A stretch of DNA of 10,119 bases, from assembly GCA_017544125.1 (NCBI GenBank), contig JAFYET010000165.1, forward strand, positions 1-10,119. The letters are read 5' to 3'. The notes beneath the pieces are model-generated. The model did not search any database and was not told the origin of the DNA. It saw only the letters and a list, made by a program, of their open reading frames with translations. The position numbers and the translations under genes are program-made. Each line of letters starts with the position of its first letter. Position 1 is the first letter of the stretch. This document shows, one piece after another, positions 1 through 6,137 of the stretch. This DNA is from Ruminococcus sp. Lineage in GTDB: Bacteria; Bacillota; Clostridia; Oscillospirales; Ruminococcaceae.

Positions 1-114
1 ACTACGGAGGAGCCTGACGAGCCCGAGTACACCGAGCCCGAAGATGAAGATCCTTCACAGACACAGCCCCCTGCCGATAACGGCGAGGAGCCTGCGGATA
101 ATAACGGTCAGTGA
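1..114 (+). CDS. C-terminal tail of an upstream protein, probably PASTA Ser/Thr kinase (PrkC-like), 5'-truncated
   Basis: The first frame is open from base 1 to a TGA at 112-114, giving 37 residues. They are almost entirely Glu, Asp, Pro, Thr, Gln and Asn, which is a disordered acidic tail with no fold visible. The stop lies 3 nt before the rsgA start, so the two are probably co-transcribed. In Firmicutes the gene directly upstream of rsgA is usually the eukaryotic-type membrane Ser/Thr kinase PrkC, whose extracellular PASTA region often ends in a Pro/Glu/Thr-rich low-complexity tail. The identity is inferred from that gene order and the composition. No kinase or PASTA sequence is inside the window, so another secreted or membrane protein cannot be excluded. 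Confidence 0.55.
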   Translation, partial: TTEEPDEPEYTEPEDEDPSQTQPPADNGEEPADNNGQ

Positions 115-117
115 TAT

Positions 118-1002
118 ATGAAAGCAATAGTAATAAGATCTCTCGGGGGCAGCTACACAGTAGAAGCCCCCGAGGGTGTATATGAATGTACCGCAAGGGG
201 GATATTCCGCAAAAAAGGCATATCGCCCGTGTGCGGTGACGATGTTGAGATATCCTTTGAGACAGACGGCTCGGCAGTTATCGAAAAGATATATGACCGC
301 CGCTCGTTTATCATAAGACCGCCCCTTGCAAACCTCGATGTGCTGGTGCTCGTGTCATCTACGGTTGACCCTAAGCCCAACACAATGATAATCGACAAGC
401 TCACAGCCATCGCCGAGTTTAAGGGCATAAAGCCCGTTATCGTCTTTACCAAGATCGACCGCAACGAGCCGGGTGAGCTTACAAAGATATACAGGCAGTG
501 CGGCTTTGATGTGTATGAGATAGATAACACCACAGGCGAGGGCAGTGAGGAGCTTGCAGCAGCACTTGCTGGCAAGCTGTGTGCCTTTACAGGCAATACA
601 GGCGTTGGTAAATCGTCGCTTCTTAACAATATCTTCCCGGGTATTGATGTTAAAACGGGTGAGACAAGCAAAAAGCTGGGGCGTGGCCGCCATACCACAA
701 GGCACGTTGAGCTTTATAAGCTGCCCGCAGGCGGCTATGTTGCCGATACCCCGGGGTTTTCTTCCTTTGATACCAACCGCTATGATATCATCTTCAAGGA
801 TAAGCTCTCGGGCTGCTTCCCTGAGTTTGAAGGCTATGAGGGCAAGTGCCGCTTTCCCGACTGCGCACACATCAAGGAAAAGGGCTGTGCTGTTATACAG
901 GCAGTTGAAGCAGGGGAGATACCCCGCTCACGCCACGAGAGTTACAAGCTGATGTATGAAGAGGCAAGCAGGCTCAAAGAATGGGAGTATAAGAATGTCT
1001 GA
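118..1002 (+). CDS. rsgA: Ribosome small-subunit assembly GTPase RsgA
   Basis: RsgA (YjeQ/CpgA) is a circularly permuted GTPase that acts in late 30S maturation and has 30S-stimulated GTP hydrolysis. The 294-residue protein has the expected layout. An N-terminal OB-fold region spans about 1-70. The G motifs come in permuted order: G4 TKID at 111-114, G1 GNTGVGKSS at 159-167, a G2-type RHTT at 191-194, and G3 DTPGF at 210-214. A C-terminal zinc knuckle follows, with Cys244, Cys249, His251 and Cys257. The length is normal for the family. The ATG at 118 gives the usual start of the OB fold but has no clear Shine-Dalgarno, so translation is probably coupled to the upstream stop 3 nt away. The 3' end overlaps the next gene by 8 nt. 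Identification is secure. Confidence 0.97.
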   Translation: MKAIVIRSLGGSYTVEAPEGVYECTARGIFRKKGISPVCGDDVEISFETDGSAVIEKIYDRRSFIIRPPLANLDVLVLVSSTVDPKPNTMIIDKLTAIAEFKGIKPVIVFTKIDRNEPGELTKIYRQCGFDVYEIDNTTGEGSEELAAALAGKLCAFTGNTGVGKSSLLNNIFPGIDVKTGETSKKLGRGRHTTRHVELYKLPAGGYVADTPGFSSFDTNRYDIIFKDKLSGCFPEFEGYEGKCRFPDCAHIKEKGCAVIQAVEAGEIPRSRHESYKLMYEEASRLKEWEYKNV

Positions 1003-1621
1003 AAAATGCACCATATTTGCAGGCGGCGAGCCTGTGAACCTTGAAACGCTTGATATGAGCTTTGTGTCAGGCACGGCAGTTTATGCTGCCGATAAGGGCT
1101 ATGAGCTTGCAAAAGCTCTCGGCGTTAAGTGTGACTTCGTGATAGGCGACTTTGATTCCTCAGATAAGCCCGAAAGCGGCAATGTTTTGCAATACCCTAT
1201 TGAAAAGGACGACACCGACCTTATGCTCGCAATAAAGCACGCTTTCCAAAACGGCAGCCGTTTTTTTCAGATATACGGCGCTATGGGCGGCAGTGCCGAC
1301 CATTTCTTTGGCAATATACAATCGCTTGCATATATAACCGAAAAGGGCGGCAGCGGTGAGCTTATCGGTGATAATGATGTTATATCAATACTCCCTGCGG
1401 GGATTTATACCTTCCCGTATATGATCGGCTTTTCACTTTCGCTTTTTGCATATTCAGAGAGGGTAGAGGGGCTTTGTGTCCACGGAACTAAGTATGAAGC
1501 CGATGATATCACCCTTGATAACAGCTTCCCCCTCGGTGTTTCAAACAAGGTGACAGCAGAGGAGGGCGCAGCCGTTTCCTTTAAAAGCGGCAGGCTGCTT
1601 GTCATACGCTCAAAAAGATAG
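995..1621 (+). CDS. thiN: Thiamine pyrophosphokinase
   Basis: This enzyme transfers pyrophosphate from ATP to thiamine to make thiamine pyrophosphate in the cytoplasm. The 208-residue protein shows the family motifs: AADKGYELAKALG at 31-43, GDFDSS at 51-56, KDDTDLMLAI at 71-80, and a GGxxDHxxGN motif at 98-107. The acidic residues in GDFDS and DDTD are those that bind Mg-ATP in the family. The start at 995 is chosen because GGGAG at 983-987 lies 7 nt upstream, whereas an in-frame ATG at 956 is inside rsgA without a ribosome site. The gene overlaps rsgA by 8 nt. It corresponds to B. subtilis yloS, which follows cpgA and rpe; rpe is absent here. One oddity is that the usual Arg of GGRxDH is Ser100. 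Confidence 0.93.
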   Translation: MSEKCTIFAGGEPVNLETLDMSFVSGTAVYAADKGYELAKALGVKCDFVIGDFDSSDKPESGNVLQYPIEKDDTDLMLAIKHAFQNGSRFFQIYGAMGGSADHFFGNIQSLAYITEKGGSGELIGDNDVISILPAGIYTFPYMIGFSLSLFAYSERVEGLCVHGTKYEADDITLDNSFPLGVSNKVTAEEGAAVSFKSGRLLVIRSKR

Positions 1622-1682
1622 CCTGCACACTTTTTTAGCTGCTTTCATAATATAGCATAAGTCTGTATTCGGAGGTGTTATT

Positions 1683-1772
1683 ATGAAAGTAGTTGTAGTA
1701 AAAAGCCCAAAGCTCCTGTCTGGCATACTCAGACTTGTCTTCGGCATAAAGAAGGAAAAGGAAGTTATCTGA
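1683..1772 (+). CDS. spoVM: SpoVM-like small sporulation protein (29 aa)
   Basis: This is a 29-codon gene with an excellent ribosome site: GGAGGTG at 1671-1677, 5 nt before the ATG. The product starts MKVVVVKSPK and continues LLSGILRLVFG, followed by a charged tail. From memory of the 26-residue B. subtilis SpoVM, about 10 positions are identical without gaps: Met1, Lys2, Lys7, Pro9, Lys10, Leu12, Gly14, Ile15, Arg17 and Gly21. Pro9 is the residue known to set how SpoVM inserts in the membrane. SpoVM is an amphipathic helix that recognises the convex forespore membrane and recruits SpoIVA for coat assembly. In B. subtilis spoVM also lies just after yloS (thiN), so context agrees. A terminator hairpin follows 10 nt after the stop. 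A weak sigma-E-like promoter (GCACACT at 1625-1631, 14 nt, CATAATAT at 1646-1653) can be drawn but is not convincing. Confidence 0.88.
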   Translation: MKVVVVKSPKLLSGILRLVFGIKKEKEVI

Positions 1773-1782
1773 TACTTATGAT

Positions 1783-1812
1783 AAAGACCGTGCATTTTCT
1801 GTGCGGTCTTTT
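1783..1812 (+). terminator. Intrinsic terminator after spoVM
   Basis: AAAGACCG at 1783-1790 pairs perfectly with CGGTCTTT at 1804-1811, closing a 13-nt loop. The run of T at 1809-1812 is short and overlaps the 3' arm. It lies 10 nt after the spoVM stop and before the next gene's likely start, so it probably ends the spoVM transcript. The short U-tract suggests modest efficiency. Confidence 0.7.
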
Positions 1813-1837
1813 GCATACATATACATTGGTGATGTTT

Positions 1838-2401
1838 ATGTACAGGTTTGAGATAAAGGGCATGACCTTCGGTGTTTCATTCAGCTTTTTAGCACTTGTG
1901 GGCTTTCTTTCTCTTTGCGGCGGGCAGATAAAGGCGCAGCTTGCTATGTGCCTTTTGTGCTGTGCATTCCACGAGCTCGGGCATTTTGCGGCTATGCTGC
2001 TTTTGGGTGTCAGGCCGCAGGCGCTCATACTTTACGGCGGCGGTATTCTTATCAAAAGAAAACAGGGCATTGATTCATCAAACCTGACCGATTGTGTAAT
2101 ACTCCTCGCAGGGCCTTTGGCAAATGCTATGCTCGCTTTGCTGCTTTCACTTGTAGGGCTAAAGGCAGCGGCGGGTTATAATCTCTTCTGTGCGGTGTTC
2201 AACCTCCTGCCCTTTGCCTATTTTGACGGCGGGCGAGTGGCATCTGCGCTGTTTCCCGGCTCTGCTGCTGTCGGGCTTGTGAAGAATATCATTATACTTA
2301 TGTTTGCCTGCCTTGTGTTTTCGGTAACTCTTATGGGCGGGCTCAATATCTCGCTGCTGGTGACATTTGTGTATATAGCTGTCTGCGAGGTGCTTGAATA
2401 G
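1838..2401 (+). CDS. SpoIVFB-like M50 intramembrane metalloprotease
   Basis: This is a 187-residue polytopic membrane protein of the site-2 protease (M50) family. The zinc motif HELGH is at 45-49 inside a hydrophobic helix. A conserved LAGPLAN segment is at 90-96, and the second metal-ligand motif NLLPFAYFDGG is at 122-132, with Asp130 as the expected third zinc ligand. Further hydrophobic segments lie near 10-27, 97-108, 143-163 and 168-183. The compact form without PDZ or CBS domains resembles B. subtilis SpoIVFB, which cleaves pro-sigma-K in the mother cell. The start is uncertain. The frame is open from 1778, but that would place a terminator hairpin inside the coding region. GGTGAT at 1828-1833, complementary to the 16S tail, favours the ATG at 1838 over GTG 1829 or ATG 1832. 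Lying just after spoVM supports a sporulation role, but the substrate cannot be read from sequence. Confidence 0.85.
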   Translation: MYRFEIKGMTFGVSFSFLALVGFLSLCGGQIKAQLAMCLLCCAFHELGHFAAMLLLGVRPQALILYGGGILIKRKQGIDSSNLTDCVILLAGPLANAMLALLLSLVGLKAAAGYNLFCAVFNLLPFAYFDGGRVASALFPGSAAVGLVKNIIILMFACLVFSVTLMGGLNISLLVTFVYIAVCEVLE

Positions 2402-2402
2402 C

Positions 2403-2431
2403 TTGCAATCGGCGGCAGTTTGTGTTATAAT
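2403..2431 (+). promoter_or_regulatory. Sigma-A promoter with extended -10, upstream of the GNAT gene
   Basis: The -35 TTGCAA at 2403-2408 and the -10 TATAAT at 2426-2431 are separated by exactly 17 nt. TG at 2423-2424 makes an extended -10. Transcription would start near 2438, which leaves a leader of about 27 nt carrying AAGGA at 2450-2454. This begins a new transcription unit right after the protease stop. Confidence 0.8.
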
Positions 2432-2464
2432 ATGAAAAACATATTTTCTAAGGACGTGAATGCA

Positions 2465-2905
2465 ATGATATACAGGGTAATGACCATAGATGACTATGAT
2501 GCGGTCTATGACCTTTGGATAAACACCCCCGGCATGGGGCTAAACACCACCGATGACAGCCGTGAGGGGATAGACAGGTTTTTAAAGCGCAATCCCGCCA
2601 CCTGCTTTGTGGCGGAGGATGATGGCAGAATTATAGGCGTTATCCTCTCTGGAAACGACGGCAGGAGAGGCTATATTTACCACACCGCCGTGCTGCCTCA
2701 GTATCGCAGACAGGGTGTCGGCAAAGCACTTGTTGAGCACGCCATGTCAGCCCTTGAAAAAGAGGGCATAAACAAGACCGCTCTTGTGGTCTTTGGCAGA
2801 AACGAAACAGGCAACGCTTTCTGGGAGCATACAGGCTTTACTAAGAGAGATGACCTAAACTACCGCAACAAGAATATCCATACCCTTGAACGTATCGACA
2901 CATAA
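2465..2905 (+). CDS. GNAT-family N-acetyltransferase (YpeA-like)
   Basis: This is a 146-residue single-domain GNAT protein, which would transfer acetyl from acetyl-CoA to an amine of an unknown acceptor. The acetyl-CoA motif A is clear: HTAVLPQYRRQGVGKALVEHA spans about 79-99, with the RRxGxGKAL loop that binds the CoA pyrophosphate. The C-terminal motif B region reads NETGNAFWEHTGF at about 120-132. The N-terminal layout (MIYRVMTIDDYDAVYDLW) resembles the E. coli YpeA type. The ATG at 2465 is chosen because the frame upstream (from 2420) runs through the promoter -10 and transcription start, and because AAGGA at 2450-2454 lies 10 nt upstream. It is the first gene of a unit with the radical SAM pair: the next ATG is 10 nt after its stop. 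A substrate cannot be assigned. Confidence 0.88.
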   Translation: MIYRVMTIDDYDAVYDLWINTPGMGLNTTDDSREGIDRFLKRNPATCFVAEDDGRIIGVILSGNDGRRGYIYHTAVLPQYRRQGVGKALVEHAMSALEKEGINKTALVVFGRNETGNAFWEHTGFTKRDDLNYRNKNIHTLERIDT

Positions 2906-2915
2906 GGAGCTTTTA

Positions 2916-4769
2916 ATGAATTATAAGGAAAAGATAGAGCAGCTGCTGTTAAGTGTTCAGAAGCCTGCCCGTTATATCGGCGGCGAGCACGGCAGTGTTA
3001 TAAAGGATAAGTCAAAGATAGATGTCAGGTTTGCATTCTGCTTCCCCGATGTATATGACATAGGTATGTCACACCTCGGAATGAAGATACTCTATGCTTT
3101 GAAAAACAAGCGTGAGAATTTCTGGTGCGAGCGCTGCTTTATGGTGGAGAAGGACTATAAGCAGGTGCTCATAGATAACGATATACCCCTCTACTGCTTG
3201 GAGAGCCTTGACCCGCTCTATGAATTTGATATGATAGGCTTTACGCTCCAGTATGAGCTTTCCTATACAAACATACTCTCTATGCTCTCCCTCGGGCGTG
3301 TGCCTGTGCTCAAAAAGGACAGAAAAGACCTTGCCCCGATAGTGGTTGCAGGCGGTCCCTGTGTATGTAACCCCGAGCCGCTGGTTGATTTTATTGATAT
3401 ATTCATCATAGGCGAGGGCGAGGAAGTCAACTTAGAGCTTATGGATCTTTATAGCGAGGTAAAAAAGCGTAACGGAACAAGGCAGGAATTTCTGCGCCTT
3501 GCAGCTAAGATAGAGGGCATCTACGTTCCCGAATTCTATGATGTCACATATAACGATGACGGCACGCTCCATAGCTTTACGCCCAATATTCCCGAAGCGC
3601 CCGCAAAGATAAAAAAGCGTGTCATCGCCGATTTTGATAATGTCTATTTCCCCGAGTATTTTGTCGTACCCTATACCAGTATAGTCCACGACCGATCGGT
3701 GGTCGAGGTGCTGCGTGGCTGTATAAGGGGCTGCCGGTTCTGTCAGGCAGGCTTTATCTACCGCCCCTTCCGTGAAAAGAGCGTCGATAAGATAAAAAGC
3801 GAGACCAAGTCCCTCTGCGAGCAGACGGGCTATGACGAGGTGTCGCTCTCATCACTCTCTACCAGTGACCATACAAAGATAGCCGAGCTTTTGCGCACCC
3901 TTGCCGATTATACCGATGCTGAGAACGTCAGCCTTTCGCTGCCATCTCTGCGTATAGATAATTTCAGCGACGAGCTGCTTGAAAGGCTCAAGACCATAAG
4001 AAAAAGCGGGCTTACCTTTGCCTGCGAGGCGGGCACACAGCGGCTTCGTGATGTTATAAACAAAAACATCACCGAGGAGGAGATACTCTCTACCTGCCGC
4101 ACGGCGTTTGAGGGCGGCTATACTACAGTCAAGCTATACTTCATGCTCGGTCTGCCCACCGAGACAGATGAAGATATTGAGGGCATAGCACAGCTTGCCC
4201 ATAAGATACTTGATGCCTACTTTGAAACGCCCCGTGAGCTTCGTGGCGGCTCGATACAGATATCAGTTTCTACTGCGACCTTTGTGCCAAAGCCATTTAC
4301 TCCCTTTGAGTTTGAACCACAGGCGACAGCCGAGGAAATTGACCGCAAGCAAAAGCTCCTTGTGCGCCGCCTGCAATCAAAGAAGATAAAGCTCTCAACT
4401 CATCAGGACGATACATCAATTCTTGAAGCCTGCCTTGCCAAGGGTGACAGGCGTATGAGCAAAGCTGTGTATAATGCATGGCTTAAAGGCTGTGAGCTTG
4501 ACAGCTGGAGCGAGCATTTCCACTTTGAAAAGTGGCAGGAGGCGTTTGATGAATGCGGGCTTGATATGGCATTTTACGCCAACAGAAAACGTGATTATGA
4601 TGAACTTATGCCCTGGGATCATCTTGATTACCTCGTTTCAAAGCGCTTTCTTATCAGCGAGAATAAAAAAGCCCATGAAGCCCGTACCACCCGCAACTGT
4701 AAAGAGGGCTGCTCGGGCTGCGGAATAGATAAATGCTACGGGGGTGTTTACTGTGGCGGCAAACATTAA
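2916..4769 (+). CDS. TIGR03960-type B12-binding-like radical SAM protein
   Basis: This is a 617-residue protein with an N-terminal region of about 30-190 resembling the cobalamin-binding Rossmann domain of such enzymes (GGPCVCNPEPLVDFID and IIGEGEE at about 146-170). A radical SAM core follows, with the 4Fe-4S cluster motif CIRGCRFC: Cys269, Cys273 and Cys276. LPSLRID (about 345) and EAGTQRLRDVINKN (about 378-391) are typical of the barrel. The tail is Cys-rich, with Cys595, 599, 602, 607 and 613, perhaps an auxiliary cluster. This matches my memory of the TIGR03960 family, whose reaction is unknown to me. AAGGAG at 2904-2909 lies 6 nt before the chosen ATG; an in-frame ATG at 2886 inside the GNAT gene is less likely. 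Its partner gene follows at once, and the two are fused in some bacteria. Confidence 0.9.
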   Translation: MNYKEKIEQLLLSVQKPARYIGGEHGSVIKDKSKIDVRFAFCFPDVYDIGMSHLGMKILYALKNKRENFWCERCFMVEKDYKQVLIDNDIPLYCLESLDPLYEFDMIGFTLQYELSYTNILSMLSLGRVPVLKKDRKDLAPIVVAGGPCVCNPEPLVDFIDIFIIGEGEEVNLELMDLYSEVKKRNGTRQEFLRLAAKIEGIYVPEFYDVTYNDDGTLHSFTPNIPEAPAKIKKRVIADFDNVYFPEYFVVPYTSIVHDRSVVEVLRGCIRGCRFCQAGFIYRPFREKSVDKIKSETKSLCEQTGYDEVSLSSLSTSDHTKIAELLRTLADYTDAENVSLSLPSLRIDNFSDELLERLKTIRKSGLTFACEAGTQRLRDVINKNITEEEILSTCRTAFEGGYTTVKLYFMLGLPTETDEDIEGIAQLAHKILDAYFETPRELRGGSIQISVSTATFVPKPFTPFEFEPQATAEEIDRKQKLLVRRLQSKKIKLSTHQDDTSILEACLAKGDRRMSKAVYNAWLKGCELDSWSEHFHFEKWQEAFDECGLDMAFYANRKRDYDELMPWDHLDYLVSKRFLISENKKAHEARTTRNCKEGCSGCGIDKCYGGVYCGGKH

Positions 4770-4782
4770 CAGACCCAGGAAT

Positions 4783-5457
4783 ATGGCGCTTCGTGTTGAG
4801 CGCTTTGATTACAGAATGATATTTTCAAAGACAGGGCGTGCCCGCTTTATATCACACCTTGACCTTATGCGCACATTCTCCCGTATCTTCAAAAGGGCAA
4901 GGATACCCGTGTGGTATACTCAGGGCTTTAACCCGAGGCTTTATATTATGTTCCCCTTAGCCCTTGCCCTCGGCACCGAGAGTGATGTTGAGATAATGGA
5001 TATATCACTTACCGAGGAGCTTGATGAGAGTGAGCTTATGGAGCGTGTGAATGCCGTTATGCCCGAGGGTATGCACATAAATAAAGTCTATAAGCCGGTC
5101 ATGAGCCATAAGGATATAGCTTTTTCGGAATATGAGATACGCTTTTGCCTTGTAAGCGATACAGATGCACTCAAGAGCTTTGAAGAATACCTCTCGCAGG
5201 AGCAGATAATCGTCAAAAAGCACTCAAAGAAAAAAGGCGAGATAGATGTCGATATAAAGTCCGATGTGCAAGTGCTGTCTCTTGATAAAGACGGTGAGTT
5301 TGTTAGGCTTTCGGTAAGGCTTCCCTCGGGAAACGACAAGACGGTCAATTCATCGCTGGTGATGGACGGCTATAAAGCCTTTTCGGGGGAGGAGTATAAG
5401 CTGATTTATACAACACGCACAAAAATCCTTACAAAAAGCCTTGAAACTTTTATATGA
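4783..5457 (+). CDS. TIGR03936/DUF2344 radical SAM-associated protein
   Basis: This is a 224-residue protein whose N-terminal segment FSKTGRARFISHLDLMR (14-30), followed by QGFNPRLYIMFPLALALGTES (48-68), is the signature of the DUF2344 family. These proteins are encoded beside, or fused to, TIGR03960 radical SAM proteins, so the two probably act together. The biochemical role is not known to me; the family has been considered RNA- or ribosome-related from its neighbours only. The start is uncertain. ATG 4783 places the conserved segment near the N-terminus but has only AGGA 2 nt upstream. GTG 4753 has a better-spaced GGGGGTG (4740-4746) and would overlap the upstream gene by 17 nt, adding 10 residues. 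No terminator is evident after the stop, so read-through into the rplS promoter region is possible. Confidence 0.88.
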   Translation: MALRVERFDYRMIFSKTGRARFISHLDLMRTFSRIFKRARIPVWYTQGFNPRLYIMFPLALALGTESDVEIMDISLTEELDESELMERVNAVMPEGMHINKVYKPVMSHKDIAFSEYEIRFCLVSDTDALKSFEEYLSQEQIIVKKHSKKKGEIDVDIKSDVQVLSLDKDGEFVRLSVRLPSGNDKTVNSSLVMDGYKAFSGEEYKLIYTTRTKILTKSLETFI

Positions 5458-5464
5458 CCCGCTC

Positions 5465-5493
5465 TTGAAAGAAAGCCCCGTTTATGGTATAAT
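5465..5493 (+). promoter_or_regulatory. rplS promoter, extended -10 sigma-A type
   Basis: TTGAAA at 5465-5470 and TATAAT at 5488-5493 are separated by 17 nt, with TG at 5485-5486 as an extended -10. The start point would be near 5500, giving a leader of about 140 nt before rplS. This is a near-consensus promoter, as expected for a ribosomal protein gene. Confidence 0.88.
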
Positions 5494-5500
5494 ATATAAG

Positions 5501-5628
5501 CATTTGAATTACCGTCGGAAGGTCCGACGAGAGTTAGTGCCTTGCCGTATGGCATGACATTAAAGCGGATAGTCCTCTGGCAACGAGCGCTTTAGGCGGC
5601 GCTGTGCGTATGAATGTCTGAAAATAAT
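5501..5628 (+). ncRNA. Structured 5' leader of rplS, probable L19 leader (cis-regulatory RNA)
   Basis: The transcribed, non-coding stretch between the promoter and the rplS ribosome site has several perfect pairings. Hairpin CGTCGGA 5513-5519 pairs with TCCGACG 5523-5529 around a 3-nt loop. TGCC 5538-5541 pairs with GGCA 5551-5554. An outer helix, GACATT 5556-5561 with AATGTC 5613-5618, encloses TAAAGCG 5561-5567 paired with CGCTTTA 5588-5594, with base 5561 shared between the two. A small GCGC/GCGT stem lies at 5599-5609. L19 autoregulatory leaders are known in front of rplS in Firmicutes, so I infer the same role: L19 binding represses its own synthesis. The CCTCT at 5574-5578 in the large loop could pair with the rplS Shine-Dalgarno. 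I have not matched it to a covariance model, so family membership is unproven. Confidence 0.6.
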
Positions 5629-5642
5629 AGGAGGTATTTAAA

Positions 5643-5987
5643 GTGGACGCTTTAAAACTTATTTCAAATTCAAGCCTTAAGGAAAACGTTCCTGTTCTTA
5701 ACGTTGGTGATACTGTAAGAGTTCACGTTAGGATCAAGGAAGGCGACAAGTCAAGGATCCAGGTCTTTGAGGGTACTATCATTGCTAAGAAGCACGGTGG
5801 CATCAATGAGACATTCACTGTCAGAAGAGTTGCTCACGGCTGCGGTATCGAGAGAGTATTCCCCGTACATTCACCTGTTGTTGAGAAGGTAGATGTAGTT
5901 AGATCCGGTAAGGTTCGCCGTGCTAAGCTCTACTATCTCAGAACAAGAGTTGGTAAGGCTGCTAAGGTCAAGGAAGCTATCAGATAA
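5643..5987 (+). CDS. rplS: 50S ribosomal protein L19
   Basis: L19 is a 50S protein at the 30S-50S interface. The 114-residue product matches the family over its full length. It contains [13 protein letters not shown] (22-34), a conserved [29 protein letters not shown] (74-79) and the basic C-terminus [12 protein letters not shown] (89-100). The start codon is GTG at 5643, with an ideal AGGAGGT at 5629-5635 and 7-nt spacing. Codon use is richer in GTT, GCT and AGA than in the neighbours, as expected for high expression. The gene stands as a single transcription unit with its own promoter, structured leader and terminator, and it heads the conserved rplS-lepB-rbgA-rnhB neighbourhood. Confidence 0.98.
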   Translation: MDALKLISNSSLKENVPVLNVGDTVRVHVRIKEGDKSRIQVFEGTIIAKKHGGINETFTVRRVAHGCGIERVFPVHSPVVEKVDVVRSGKVRRAKLYYLRTRVGKAAKVKEAIR

Positions 5988-6000
5988 TTTAGCTTATGAT

Positions 6001-6027
6001 AAAGAGTCGGTTTCCCGGCTCTTTTTT
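6001..6027 (+). terminator. Intrinsic terminator after rplS
   Basis: AAAGAGTCGG at 6001-6010 pairs with CCGGCTCTTT at 6015-6024 (one G-U pair) around the loop TTTC, and a T-run extends to 6027. It begins 13 nt after the rplS stop and is a strong classical rho-independent terminator. Confidence 0.93.
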
Positions 6028-6108
6028 CATTTGTGCCGGCAGATTGTTAAGAAAATGTAAAAACACTTGAACATTTGCTGTGCATAAGCTGAAATTTTGT
6101 AATTCCCC

Positions 6109-6137
6109 TTGAAATTTACGACTATATTTGTTATAAT
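6109..6137 (+). promoter_or_regulatory. Promoter of the lepB-lepB-rbgA-rnhB-yraN operon
   Basis: TTGAAA at 6109-6114 and TATAAT at 6132-6137 are 17 nt apart, with TG at 6129-6130 as an extended -10. The start point would be near 6144, about 33 nt before the first lepB codon. The 13 bases from the -10 onward (TATAATATATAAG) are identical to those of the rplS promoter. The stretch 6028-6108 between the rplS terminator and this promoter is AT-rich, and I see nothing else in it. Confidence 0.88.

Noticed and set aside
153..870. Long minus-strand frames opposite rsgA
   Set aside because: They are mirror frames of a well-conserved gene, with low-complexity translations, no recognisable domain and no ribosome sites.
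1778..1837. Twenty-codon N-terminal extension of the M50 protease from ATG 1778
   Set aside because: The extension spans the perfect terminator hairpin 1783-1812 and has no ribosome site. GGTGAT at 1828-1833 favours starting at 1838.
2429..2447. AATATG/CATATT hairpin followed by T as a terminator after the protease gene
   Set aside because: It has a 6-bp A/T-rich stem with only one G-C pair, overlaps the promoter -10 and start region, and is too weak to call.
2420..2464. Upstream start for the GNAT gene
   Set aside because: It lies across the -10 box and predicted transcription start of the promoter at 2403-2431, so it would not be translated. ATG 2465 gives the normal GNAT N-terminus.
5501..5628. 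A metabolite riboswitch in the 5501-5628 leader
   Set aside because: I could not match its conserved segments to any ligand-binding riboswitch I know, and the position directly before rplS favours a ribosomal protein leader.
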